Part shown: positions 51,088 to 62,001 of the stretch, in pieces
How the letters are laid out: each line of letters starts with the position of its first letter
How positions within the stretch are numbered: the first letter of the stretch is position 1
Assembly: GCA_965153355.1 (NCBI GenBank)
Contig: OZ231127.1
Span: forward strand, 41,850,001-41,914,000
Length of the DNA stretch: 64,000 nt
From: Flaccisagitta enflata
Taxonomy: Eukaryota; Chaetognatha; Sagittoidea; Aphragmophora
Direction of reading: 5' to 3'
Program-made: the position numbers and the translations under genes
Notes under the pieces: generated by a model
What the model saw: only the letters and a program-made list of their open reading frames with translations
Databases searched by the model: none
Told to the model about the DNA's origin: nothing

Positions 51088-51278
51088 AAAAAGGGGGAAA
51101 AAAAGGAAAGAAAGAAAGAAAAAAAGAAAAAAAGAGAAAAAGAGAAAAAGAGAAAAAGAGAAAAAGAGAAAAAGAAAAAAAGAAAAAAAGAAAAAAGAAA
51201 AAAGAAAAATAGAAAAATAGAAAAATAGAAAAATAGAAAGAAAGAAAAAAAAAAGAGAAAGGAAGAAGGATAAAAGGA

Positions 51279-51790
51279 AACAAGGCCAACACCTATAGGT
51301 CGCGTGCGAGATTTTCTGACTTTGAATGACTTAGAAAGTCTTAGAATGCCTAAGAATGATTTTGAATGACTTAGAATGATTTAAAATGACTTAAAATGAC
51401 TTAAAATGACTTGAAATGACTTGAAATGACTTAGAATGACTAAGAATGTCTTAGAATGTCTTAGAATTACTTAGAATGACTAAAAATGACTTAAACAAAC
51501 CAAAAAGGACTTGAAATGATGAAATGACCTAATGACCAAAAATGACTTAGAATGATTTAAAATGACTTAAAATGACTTAAAATGACTTGAAATGACTTGA
51601 AATGACTTGAAATGACTTAAAATGACTAAGAATGTCTTAGAATGTCTTAGAATTACTTAGAATGACTAAAAATGACTTAATCAAATAAAATTGATAAAAA
51701 AAGTAAAGTGTGACCGACCGACCGACCGACCGACCAACCGACCGACCGACCGACGGACAAAGCAGGTTGTAGAGTCGCGTGCACGCGACT
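51279..51790 (+). mobile_element. Family A element (AACACCTATA subfamily)
   Basis: AACAAGGCCAACACCTATAG, GTCGCGTGCGAG, about 35 copies of AATGACTTAG-like 10-bp units, a GACC tract, AAAGCAGGTTGTAGAG and the palindrome AGTCGCGTGCACGCGACT before AAAAG. Confidence 0.93.
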
Positions 51791-52340
51791 AAAAGAAAAA
51801 GATAAAATTAAAAGGGAGAAAAGAAAGAAATAAAGATGAACGTGGAAGTTGTACAAATATTTACATACATAAATGGTTAACGAGTAAACTTACGCTTACC
51901 GCAATAATTTGTAGGAGAGTTAGCGCAAGTCGTGTTGATGTTTTACGAATTGGAGTCCTTATGTTTCTTCATCTTCGGCGATCAAAGACTCGTTGCACCA
52001 AAGTCTCGGTAGAGGACGTGCTGATATGGAGTAACTTGTGTGAGTGACAAAGGACGTCGCGGTTTCCACTCTCCTGAAGCGGAATAGCAGGATAGAATCA
52101 ATTTCAAAATTGCAAAGAAGTGAGTGACCCGGGGACAAAAGCTGGGAGTATCCCTTCATCCCACTGATGAAAACATGAGGATTACCATTTTCCTTTTGGA
52201 CCTACGGAACGGCTCGAGGCTCGAGGCCCATCTCCTAACTCTGACCCTGTCCCTGCCTCTAAGCGCACCACTTATGCCATCCCTTTCCTAGAATTGGAAT
52301 GGGAAAATCGAATGGAATGGACCATCATGGACCGTCAGAA
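51791..52340. other. Unique region, no gene proven
   Basis: A 66-codon minus-strand frame (51959-52159) is non-repetitive but has no recognised motif. Otherwise nothing identified. Confidence 0.35.
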
Positions 52341-52649
52341 AACAAGGCCAAGTAGGCCAACGATGCGTCCTCTTTGATTGAACGTTTTTTTATGAATGAA
52401 TGTTTTTTTTTATGAATGAATGTTTTTTATTATGAATGAACGTCATTTGTGAATGAATGAATTATTGAATGAATGAATTACTTGATGTATGCTTCTTTTA
52501 CTGGGGTAGAACCGCTTTTCTGTTGAAAAAATGATCGATTTTGATGTTTTTAATGAATGCGTTACCGACCAACCAACCAACCGACCGACCGACCGACCGA
52601 CCGACCGACCGACGGACACAGCCTACTATAGAGATGCGAGGACGCATCT
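52341..52649 (+). mobile_element. Family A element (AAGTAGGCC/GATGCG subfamily)
   Basis: AACAAGGCCAAGTAGGCCAA, then CGATGCGTCCTC. The core has ATGAATGAATG units and TGCGTTACC. A GACC tract, ACAGCCTACTATAGAG and the hairpin AGATGCGAGGACGCATCT precede AAAAAG. The left GATGCGTCCTC is an 11/11 reverse complement of the hairpin 3' side, and the left AGTAGGC also pairs with the right GCCTACT. Confidence 0.93.
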
Positions 52650-52730
52650 AAAAAGTCGATTTTGAGCCCAACGTAGTGCCTAGTACTGTACTCCAATAAA
52701 AATGAAAGTGGCATACACTTTATCTTGGTA

Positions 52731-53312
52731 ACATCTGTCAGGATATTATTGTCCCGATTGTGCTACAACAATAGATGCCTTGCTACTGCTGGTGAGGAAC
52801 GATATAAATCACTGGTATTGGATATCACAGAGTATATTCCACATTGTTTTGTGTATTTTGTCCCATTTTGGTTGCTTCTCTTCAACTTAATCACCCCTTG
52901 ACCACTAGCAAGCAATGCCCTGGCAGAAATTTTTTTATTGCTTTGGTTCAAATTTTGAAAGGGTTCACTCATAAGAAATCAATTGAAATCCATGGGCAAA
53001 TCAAAGAACTTTTCATAAGCTTTTCAGCTGTGAAATCCGCATCTGAGTATCTATCTTTATATAGATTTGGTACATATCTGAAGTTGATTAGATTTTTCTG
53101 GTAATTTTGCAATGATTTGCATGGGGAATATTTTTACTCTTTTTAATCTAGTCCGATTTTGTCTGAAGCAATTCAGGCAAATTTCATGAGCAAAATGGAG
53201 ATTTTTTCCAGTTCTAACTGGTGAAAAAATCTGCTTGTGCACATGTGGCAAAATGTCTCCATTTTGATTTGACAGTCGTTTGATTTTGGGACAATAATAT
53301 CCTGACAGATGT
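52731..53312. mobile_element. MITE with ACATCTGTCAGGATAT ends, TA-flanked
   Basis: ACATCTGTCAGGATATTATT at the left is inverted perfectly at the right, and TA flanks both ends. 582 bp without a long ORF. An AC-starting, TA-flanked end is shared in style with the MITEs at 16421 and 25114. Confidence 0.9.
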
Positions 53313-53362
53313 TAAGAGACTTTTTTATTGGGAAAAAAGACAAAGTCAGTCTTCTACTTTTT

Positions 53363-53491
53363 AGTCGCGTGCTACGCAAATCTTCACCCCGCTATGTTGG
53401 TCGGTTGGTCTGTTGGTTTATCAGTCCCCTTTTTATTATTTTTAGCTTTTTGAGCCTACCGCTCCTGCCCACTCGTGTATCCGGCCTTGTT
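53363..53491 (-). mobile_element. Family A element with an identifiable empty site
   Basis: In element orientation it starts AACAAGGCCGGATACACGAG and ends in a damaged hairpin TTTGCGTAGCACGCGACT before AAAAA. The duplicated host segment at 54837-54842 reads straight from CTTTTT to GACATATTC without the element, so the 129 bp are the insertion. No target duplication longer than AA can be seen. Confidence 0.92.
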
Positions 53492-53884
53492 GACATATTC
53501 CAGAGAAACATGGTTTTTATTTTCTGATTAGAAAGTTTGGCATTTCAAAGGGTTGATTGGGGCCTCCATTGAAACTGATGGAGTGAATAAATTTGATAAT
53601 TCTCTTTCATTTCGCACAAAGCTGAATTTTTTTACAACAAATATTTTGAGTTTCAATTTCTTTAAAAAATTTTTACGAAAAATTCAAATTGAATTTTTTT
53701 TTTTAATTTGTTATGATTTTAAGTAGGATCAATAAAAGAGTGTATCTATGTTTGATTGAGCATGCAAATACAAGAAAATATGTTTATGAGCATAGCTGCT
53801 TATCTGTGAGAGTGTTTTTGAGTATTCTTGCTCATTTAACTTATTAAGCTGGGTTTTTTTCTGATTTTAAACAGAATAAATAAA

Positions 53885-54525
53885 AACAAGACCGGATAAG
53901 CAGCTACCCTAGTCATGTGAGGGTGGGCAGGGGCAGTAATGGCGAAGGTCACTGGGACATTTAGGCAGGAGCAGTGAGTTCAAAACACTCAAAAATGCAA
54001 AAAAAAAAAATAAGATGGGGACCGACCAACAGACAGAGCGCCATAGGACCTCTATAAGAGGCTCTGTCTCTCTGTCTGTCGGTTGGTCTGTTGGTCTGTT
54101 GGTTGGTCATGCTCGAATAAAAAATCACAAAAAATATTTACAATCACTTAAAATTGAGCTTGTACATAATTCCAAATGATCGTCATCATATTCATCATCA
54201 TATTCAGCTTTAGATTGGTCTAATAGAGCTCGAGATAAGTCTGATAGAACTGGGGATAGGTCTGATAAAGCTGGGGATAGGTCTGATAGAGCTGGGGATA
54301 GGTCTGATAGAGCTGGGGATAGGTCAGATAGAGCTGGGGATAGGTCTGATAGAGCTGGGGATAGGTCTGATAGAGCTGGGGATAGGTCTGGTAGAGCTAG
54401 AGATAGTTCTCATCGAGCTAGGGATAGGTCTCAAAGAGCTAGGGAGAGGTCTCATAGAGCTAGGGACAGGTCTAAAAATGAATAACGCCAGGAGCACCAT
54501 CTTGGCCCGTGTATCCAGCCTTGTT
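53885..54525. mobile_element. Tail-to-tail pair of family A elements
   Basis: A plus copy (left AACAAGACCGGATAAGCAGC, CCTAGTCATGTGAGGGTGG) meets a minus copy (left end at 54525, AACAAGGCTGGATACACGGG). They join at a shared degenerate right end: CAACAGACAGAGCGCC...CTCTATAAGAGGCTCTGTC. The pair has left ends at both outer borders. The minus half holds a 21-bp minisatellite. Confidence 0.8.
54216..54472. repeat. 21-bp minisatellite GATAGAGCTGGGGATAGGTCT
   Basis: About 12 copies in the minus half of the tail-to-tail pair. The last copies read CTCATAGAGCTAGGGA. Confidence 0.92.
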
Positions 54526-55063
54526 CTCTGATTTTCAATGCAATCAATACATACAATTGTCTTGGATTATTTCTGACAAAAAAAATTTCAGTGACTGAAG
54601 ACAAAAATTTGGTGGAAACAAGCCAATGCTTACAACTTTTTTCCTCACCGCGATAGCCGCCATTACTGGTAAGTGACATGAGCCTGAGATTTGCCAAAAT
54701 TTTAAGAACAAAATAAGAGAATGCCCAGGCTGAGATTCATTTTTGAAAATTTTTGAGGAAATAATTTCAAGAGTCCTATTTCAATAAATGACAATTATTC
54801 ATCCGGAAAAAAGTTGAAGTCAGTCTTCGACTTTTTGACATATTCGAGAGAAACAGGGTTTTCATTATCTTATTAGGAATTTTAAGAACTCATCCGGTTG
54901 ATTGGGGACTCCGATGAAATTGATAGAGTAAGTAAATTTGATAATTTTCTTTCATTTAGCGCCAAGTAGAGTGCTCTATGATAGATATTTTTTGCGTTAT
55001 AAATTTTCAAAGATTTATTTACGAAAAATTCAAATTGAATTTTTTTTCAATTTTTTATGATTT

Positions 55064-55470
55064 TAAGTAGGATCAATAAAGGAATGTGTTTATGTTTGTT
55101 TGAGCTTGCAAATATAAGAAAACATATTCATGAGCATGGCTGCTCATGATGAGGGTGATATTGAGCATTTCAGCTCATTTAGCTCATTTAGCTCAGTTTT
55201 TTTTCTGATTTTAAATACAATAAATATTTTGATACATGTTTAAGCTAGCAGATATAAGAAAGCATGTCAATGAGCAGAGCTGCTCATCTATGAGGGTGTT
55301 TTTAAGTATGCTAGCTCATTTAGCTCATTTAGCTTGGGTTTTTTTGGATTTTAAATAGGATAAATAAATTTAGCATGCAAAAACAAGAAAGCATTTCAGT
55401 GAGCACAGCTGGATATCTGGTTGAGTGATTATTTTGGCTCATCTAGTTCATTTGGCTCAATTTTTTTTTC
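55064..55470 (+). repeat. Diverged ~130-150-bp tandem repeat, three units
   Basis: Each unit has GATTTTAAGTAGGATCAATA-like, AAGAAARCAT, TGAGCA...GCTG and TTTAGCTCATTTAGC words. A further unit lies at 53715-53875. Confidence 0.8.
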
Positions 55471-55559
55471 TTTGATTTTCAGTGCGATCAATAAGTACAA
55501 TTGTTTTTGATTTGATCTAACAAATAAACGGCGACAACCGCCATTACTGGTACTTTTCT

Positions 55560-57184
55560 GAAAAATAAGTAGTTTTTTTTTTTTTTTTGAAAACTACTTC
55601 TTTTATGGTTTTGCCTGTCAAATTAGGCATGATGTTCAATGTTCTATGGTGATGAACAATTTTTTTTTATTGAAGATACATAAAATATCACTAATTGATG
55701 TATTTATACACTTTTTTTGCTTTTTTCACAGGTCGAAAAAACAAACAGTGTAAGAGACATTGAGCCTCAAAATTGCAAAAAATTTAAGAGAACCCAGACT
55801 GAGTTCAAAATATGTCTCATACAAAAAACAAATGCGTACCCAGGCACTCTTACACCACCCGTCGATTACCTTCAGCCTGGCGAGACGATTCCTCACAACT
55901 AATGCGATAAAACGTGGCCCGCCTTTAATTTTAGATTCATGAGAACGTCGATGCTATGTAGCATTGAGTCCTTAGACCAAACTTGAATGAAGTCATGTTG
56001 AGAGGATACCCTTTGGTCACCGATGGTGTAAGGACCAAGGAGAAACTTGTAGGTAAAAAGAGGTTCCATGAGAATTACTAGTAGTGGAGAACAAGGGGTA
56101 ACATTTGGGTTTCACTCTTGGAAAGTGGTATTCATACTATCCCAGGAAGAGGAAAATGTCATTATATGTTGTTGTCGAATCAGATTCAGAGAGCAGCAGG
56201 GTCAGCCAGGCGCCTAATGGAGAGAGAGCAGGGCAAGTGCGGTCAAGTGCAGGGGAAAGAAGTTTTCTCCCGACTCAGATATCAGAAGAGAAAAGGCATG
56301 CGCCTTGCAAAACACATAGTTTACACGGGCGTAGCTTAGAAGAGCTTCAAAACCAGTCATGTTCGGAATGGGATCTGAGTTGATGCTAATTCTGAGTGAT
56401 GCTTATTCAACCATTTAGGCAGCTTTCATTACCCTACAGCGAGATTCTCTACTCTGCTCTTTTCTGATACTAAATTAACTTAATTAAGGCTTGACTACAT
56501 TTCTTCAAAGGAATTCCTCTTGCCATTATAAAAAAATGTTTTGTTTCTGCGCTAAATTCATTACATAACCACCGGGTTATCAGCCTGAAATGCCGGATTC
56601 TGTAGTATAAATAGTAGAATAGAAGAATTGCACAGACATCATTCTCAAATGGCAATTACTTTTAAGTTTTTCCTTAGAGATGCTTGATTCAAACCATTTG
56701 GAATCAATTTTCCCTTTAAGTATATTTATTGCCGTTTTTTGTATCAAAATCTTGTCAATTTCAGTCCAATAGTTTTTGCTCTATGCTGATTTTAAGTCTC
56801 AGAAGTTTTGGAGCTAAAACTAATGATAATCAGTATTTCTCTAACTTGTTCTTTTTAAAATCTCTCTTATTTTCAAATGGCTAAAGCTTGAGATGCCAGG
56901 TTGCTCTCATATAGAAGATAATTTGATGAAGTAGTTGATGCTTCTTTGGTTTGATCAGTGATTTGGCTTTTTTAAAATACTTTATGCCCAAAAAATTAAT
57001 TCTCATGTGGAAAACCTATAGCAATGTTTATATTTGTCATAATTAGTGAGATTTCTTTGTTCAAATATGTTTTCTTATGCTCAATTGCAAAAACCACATC
57101 CAATCATCTTTCATTTGAAACCAACATGACATGGTCACATTAGGGATTTCAATTTGTGTCTTTTGTTTTAAAGTGTTTTTACGC
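55560..57184. other. Unique region; possible degraded coding remnant
   Basis: At about 55985-56400 the sequence is less AT-rich. Open frames of 60-92 codons overlap and one can follow a protein-like segment across frame changes, but no family was recognised. From 56755 the sequence resembles the fold-back element of 10668-11271 (TCTCATTT...AAATGGCT, GAGATGCCAGGTTGCTCTCA). Confidence 0.3.
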
Positions 57185-57345
57185 GGGTAGTGTTTTAGGG
57201 TTAGGGGTAGGGTTAGGGTTAGGGATGGGGTGGGTTTTAGGGTTAGGGATAGGGTTGGGTTATAGATAGATTTAGGGCAAGGTGTGGACTTGGTTTTGTA
57301 TGTTTTAACTCGAGTGCGCTTGAATTAAAGATTTGCCCTTGCGGG
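57185..57345 (+). repeat. TTAGGG-rich dispersed element, copy 2
   Basis: TTAGGG, TTAGGGG and TAGGGA repeats, then TTTTGTATGTTTTAACTCGA and CTTGAATTAAAGATTTGCCC. Shares order and trailing words with 21066-21235. Confidence 0.8.
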
Positions 57346-57561
57346 AAAAAAACAAGTTCACCGGATTGAATTCCCTAAGATTACCCATGACATTTGCACC
57401 TAAAACCATCTAGTTATTAGAGCACGTCAAAGAATAACTGTCACAACCACCAGGAGGACTATGTTGGAACAGTTTCAAATTTCTTCATGTAGATGCTGTA
57501 GACAAACTATTAAACCTAGACAAATGAAATTTTGACAAAAAAAACTTCAAATATAGTTTTT

Positions 57562-57776
57562 AGATGCGTCCACGCATCTCTATAAGAGGCTTTGTCCGTC
57601 CGTTGGTTGGTTGGTCGGTCGGTCCATGGTGATCGAGTTGAGAATGATGAAAATGCATAGAATCTTGGAAATATCTCAGATTATTGCATTCATCCACAAG
57701 GTTGATGCAATATTGCATCATTCTTAACAAGCTAAGCCGCATGTGGACGCATCGTTTTACCCCCGGGGTACTTGTT
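57562..57776 (-). mobile_element. Family A element (GATGCG subfamily)
   Basis: In element orientation it starts AACAAGTACCCCGGGGGTAA, then ACGATGCGTCCACATGCGGC, a GACC tract, AAAGCCTCTTATAGAG and the hairpin AGATGCGTGGACGCATCT before AAAA. The left GATGCGTCCAC is an 11/11 reverse complement of the hairpin 3' side. The left end also contains a small CCCCGGGG palindrome. Confidence 0.92.
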
Positions 57777-57886
57777 TTAGGGAAATTCAATTCCAGATTA
57801 GTGAGATGATTTGTCTTTGAATAAGTTTTTATTAGTTTTTGCCATTGGAGATTGATGACCCTGCATATTTCAAAAAAGTGGTTCGT

Positions 57887-57904
57887 AGTCGCGTGTCCGC
57901 GACT
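57887..57904 (+). repeat. Solo family A terminal hairpin
   Basis: AGTCGCGTGTCCGCGACT followed by AAAAAT, with no GACC tract or left end next to it. Either a heavily truncated copy or an isolated terminus. Confidence 0.75.
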
Positions 57905-58128
57905 AAAAATTTCCTATCAAATTTTGGAATTAGTAATGATCTCGTCAGTTGTTCAGTTTGACAATTTTCAGTATAGTATACTATCTAGAACAAAAGTATG
58001 TCGGCAAGATTAAAATCAGATTGCATATCCATCAAATCATTAAGAAAACATCAATGAGACGCATGTGATACTTTCTTTGAGTTTTGTGAACATCAAAACG
58101 TTTCATCAATTGCATTGATATGCTTTTT

Positions 58129-58765
58129 GGGCAGCGGCCCTGAAGGGGACGAAGTCCTGTAGAACACAGGGGGAATCTGTCCGTTCGTCCGTCCGTCCAT
58201 ATGTACGTCCGTCCATCCGTCCGTCCCCCCCCGTCCTATCCTCAGGGCTTTGTCTCCTTTGGGGCCTATTCTGACCCATATTCTGCCAAATAGCCCAAAT
58301 TCAAGCAACATGGCCTAAATCTAAGCAAAATAGCCCAAATCCAAGCATAATGGCCGAAATCCAAGCAAAATGGGCCAAATCTGGCCAGAAAACCCCAATT
58401 CTGGCTCGAGGTACATTATTTGGGCCCCTAAGACCTAAATTGTGGCCTCCGATACCTAGATTTTGACCAGATTTGGGCCATTTTTCTTGGACTTCGGCCA
58501 TTATGCTTGGATTTGGGCTATTTTGCTTAGATTTGGGCCATATTGCTTGAATTTGGGCTATTTGGCAGAATTTGGGTCAGAATAGGCCCCAAAGGAGATG
58601 AAGCCCTGAGGATGGGGCGGGGGGAAAAACGGACGGACGGACGGACGGACGGACAGATTCCTCCTGTGTTCTACAGGACTTCGTCCCCTTCGGGGCCACT
58701 GCCCTGCTCCCCCTCAACTTAAATCAAACAGTACTCAAGCAGGGCACGGGTACCGCTGACCACTT
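58129..58765 (-). mobile_element. Family B element, copy 5, nearly complete palindrome
   Basis: On the + strand GGGCAGCGGCCCTGAAGGGG, ACGAAGTCCTGTAGAACACA and a GTCC tract are followed by a ~150-bp arm (GGGGCCTATTCTGACCCA, CAAATAGCCCAAATTCAAGC). That arm is repeated inverted at about 58465-58615, then the outer arm is inverted. The GCCCTGCT...AGCAGGGC hairpin and GGTACCGCTGACCA lie at the right. Arms total about 275 bp with a ~70-bp centre. Confidence 0.93.
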
Positions 58766-59400
58766 ACTGCCTTTTGGCTGCTATTTAAATGTATTTTGAA
58801 GTTGAACGACACAGTCATGACTTGAAAGCAAATTTTTTAAGCCCACCTCAATGGTGTGGCTCCCTTCTCTATAGCTGTCTCCAAAACACTATCTAACACA
58901 ACCTCGGGTAAGGGAAATTCCATGACTACCCTTTGGCATCACGTAAGCAGCAAGAATTTCTTAAAATAGCTGAAAAAAATTGTTCTATCAAGTGCGGTAA
59001 CTGACTGGAAATAAATTGTAATTTTTCTGCCATTTTGTGTTTGGAGTAGCAATCTTGTTTTACTTGTCATTTATAAATGAATTGAGATAGAAGAATGCGG
59101 TTGGTGGCATTGGCTTAGAAATTCAATTTAGTTTCAGAATCTCACCAATTTTTATATGAATTTCTTGTTTTAAGCAGATATATGGCCCATAATGCTTGCC
59201 GACAAACATATGTTCTAGATAGTATGAACTGACCAATAAGAGTCGAATCAACAATTATTTAGACGGAACATATTCGTAGCTAACTCATCTGGTCGTCAAC
59301 CATATGATTAAGTGATATGGGGATTAAAGACTTGAAAGCAATGAATGAGTTACGTTAAAACGCAATGGGGCTGGAAACAGAACATTTCTAATAAGCACTA
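58766..59400. other. Unique region, no gene seen
   Basis: No coding or element features recognised. The unit GGGGCTGGAAACAGAACATT appears at about 59367 and 59437, starting a local tandem repeat. Confidence 0.4.
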
Positions 59401-59429
59401 CTTTTGATTTGGCAATAATTACTAAGTTT

Positions 59430-60175
59430 TGCGTTGGGGCTGGAAACAGAACATTATTAATTAGCGCTACTAAATTAGCGCTACTAAATTAGCGCTACAA
59501 AAATTACTAAGTTTTGAGTTCAGGCTCAGAACATTTCAACTTTGATCCAACAAAACCTACAGAGCCAGTTTATTTATTTTTTTTTATATTTTTTTTTTTG
59601 AATCTCCTATAAAAGTTTCTGAGATACTTATTTCATTGCATACATGGAGAGTTACTACAGTGTAGTGAGTCTAGTGACTTAGAAAGGGATCCTTAAATTA
59701 CTGGTTATTGCTCATTTTCTCGATTTTCACCAGAATTAGACTCGGAGTGTATCAACTTTTGCCCCACAGAACCTCTACAACAAATTGGAAATTTGTTTTT
59801 TGTTTTTTGTATCTGCTTCAGCAGTGTGTGAAATGCTTATTTTATTGCATACATGGACTAAGAAAGAGATACCTAAATTGGTAACAATTGCTCATTTTTG
59901 CGATTTTTGCCATAATTAGGCTCGGAACGTATCAACTTTCACCCCACAGAACCTCCAGAGTCGGTTGAAAATTTGGTTTTATGTTTTTTGAATCTCCTTT
60001 ATGAGTGTCTGAGGTGCTAATTTAATTGCATACATGGAGAGTTATAATATTTTAATGACTTAGAAAGAGATCCCTAAATTGGCAATAATTGCTCATTTTC
60101 GCGATTTTCGCCAAATCTAGGCTCGAAACACATCAACTTTGACTCCACAGAACCTCCAAAACCGTTTGGAATTTT
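59430..60175 (+). repeat. Diverged satellite-like tandem repeat, 180-215-bp units
   Basis: Four units are marked by ATCAACTTTSRCYCCACAGAAC-type words at about 59536, 59751, 59931 and 60132. Each also has TTTTTTGAATCTC, TGCATACATGGAG, GACTTAGAAAG and TTGCTCATTTTC. A small AAATTAGCGCTACT triplication lies at 59460-59500. Confidence 0.85.
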
Positions 60176-60437
60176 AGTATTCTGTTTTTTTTTTTTTTTT
60201 TTTTTTTGCAGTATTATATAGAGAACGCCCTTAGTGCTTCGAGCCAAATCCCCGGACGGCATATGGATCATGGATGGACACATGATCTTCAAAGAGACTG
60301 AGAGGCATTGAAAGTGCAGAAATGATGAAGAACGAATCTGCGATTACTGTACATTGATCATACCAACCGGGCCGGCAACGCTATGCAATTGTCAAGCGCT
60401 TCTCACCCGCGCAATTGTCATCCTTCTTAGACTTAGG

Positions 60438-60543
<106 letters not shown>

Positions 60544-61011
60544 CCCTCAAAAATCCAAAAAAATACTTGAAAAAAAACCACTTCTCCCTCTCTTTATCTC
60601 CTCCCTGGGAAACTTCTTTTGAGGCTCTTACGACAAGAAGAGACGGGTAAGCTCAATAATGGAGCGGGGCCAAGTTCTGTTTACTGGTTTACTGCGATCT
60701 TTTTCTTTCTTTCTCGCCTTCTCTCGATAATATTTATCGCTCGTCCAAATTCCTCTCCTCATCATTCTCAATCAGTTTTTTCAGCTCGTCCTCCTCTTTT
60801 TCCTCCTCCTCCTCCTCCTCTTTCCGTGCCAATTCTGCTACCTGCTTTTCTGTAAACAAATTTGTTTTTGGGTAAGGATTGCCGGCTCAGTGCGAAGAAG
60901 GAAACATTTTTCAGGTTTCTCTCTTTTTCATTTTTTACCGCCTTTCTTCATTTTTTTCCACATTTTTTCTTTGGACTTGAAAATAGGGTAAGGGCGGGCC
61001 ACTTGCTTTTC

Positions 61012-61236
61012 AGATGCGTCCTCGCATCTCTGTAATAGGCTGGGCCCGTTGGTCGGTCGGGTAACGCATTCATAAAAAAGTATAAGAATCTTGCATTTTC
61101 TCATCACATAAGTAGTACCAACTCAACTAAGGAAGAATACATAAAATGATTTATTCATAAAAGCAGCATCGAGAAACTTCTCTAACAGTCAGGTTGGTGC
61201 GACCGTACTCGTTCAATTGTCTAGACAAATATTTTT
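61012..61236 (-). mobile_element. Family A element (GATGCG subfamily), left end unclear
   Basis: The hairpin AGATGCGTCCTCGCATCT (+ strand) is followed by CTGTAATAGGCTGGGCCCG, a short GGTC tract and GTAACGCATTCAT, like 52341-52649 in reverse. The left terminus is missing next to another family A element. Confidence 0.75.
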
Positions 61237-61422
61237 AGTCGCGTGCACGCGACTCTATCCCCCGCTTTGTCCGTCGGTCGGTCGGTCGGTCTGTCAGTCA
61301 CACTTTACTTTTTATGAGTTTTTTTTTTTACCTCACTGCTCCTGCCCGAATGGTCTAGTGACCTTAAATATGGCCCCTGCCCACCCGCACGCGACTTCGG
61401 TAGCCGTGTATCCGGGCTCATT
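61237..61422 (-). mobile_element. Family A element, near complete
   Basis: In element orientation: AATGAGCCCGGATACACGGC, GAAGTCGCGTGCGGGTGGGC, CATTCGGGCAGGAGCAGTGA, a GACC tract, AAAGCGGGGGATAGAG and the palindrome AGTCGCGTGCACGCGACT before AAAAAT. It abuts the previous element in the same orientation. Confidence 0.9.
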
Positions 61423-61933
61423 ACACTTTAGTTGTTTTGTTTGTTTGTTTTTTCTTTTTATAAGAACGTCATTTTTTGGCCAAAGCCTTCAAATAAGATC
61501 GAGATAACTACTGACAAAATGACTACGATTTTCTCAATTTGTGAGCAATTTCAAGCTTTAATGTTCTCAAAAACTACGTTCCTATAATATAAGAAAAAAA
61601 GTGTATCTTGACGCAGTCAACTATTCAGGTAACTTCTTTTCTACATAAAAACTGATTCCCTAAATAAAAGTTCATCTTAAAAAAGTAAAAATCTCTTTCT
61701 ATATTTATAGTCATATTTTTTTTCCGTCTTACATCGCCTACACAAGTGCGATGAAGAAGAGTAAAGGCCGGGGTCTGTGGAAGAGGAGGAGGAGACTGAT
61801 GGCCGTTGTGGGGACAAAAAGGGGGAGGAAGAGGCTACACTGCACTTTTCATTCAAAAATTAAAAGATCTGCTTTTTTTTTCTTTCATTTAAATCTCTGG
61901 AAACATTTTTCGTTGTTTTTCCTTGAAATGCGG

Positions 61934-62001
<68 letters not shown>

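Larger units (their letters stand above)
53326..55560 (+). repeat. Diverged segmental duplication with element insertions
   Basis: 53326-53362 plus 53492-53880 aligns with 54803-55220 (shared AAGTCAGTCTTC, GACATATTC, AGAGAAACA, GGTTGATTGGGG, TTTGATAATT). 54527-54660 aligns with 55462-55560. The first segment carries family A insertions absent from the second, which supplies empty sites. Confidence 0.85.
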
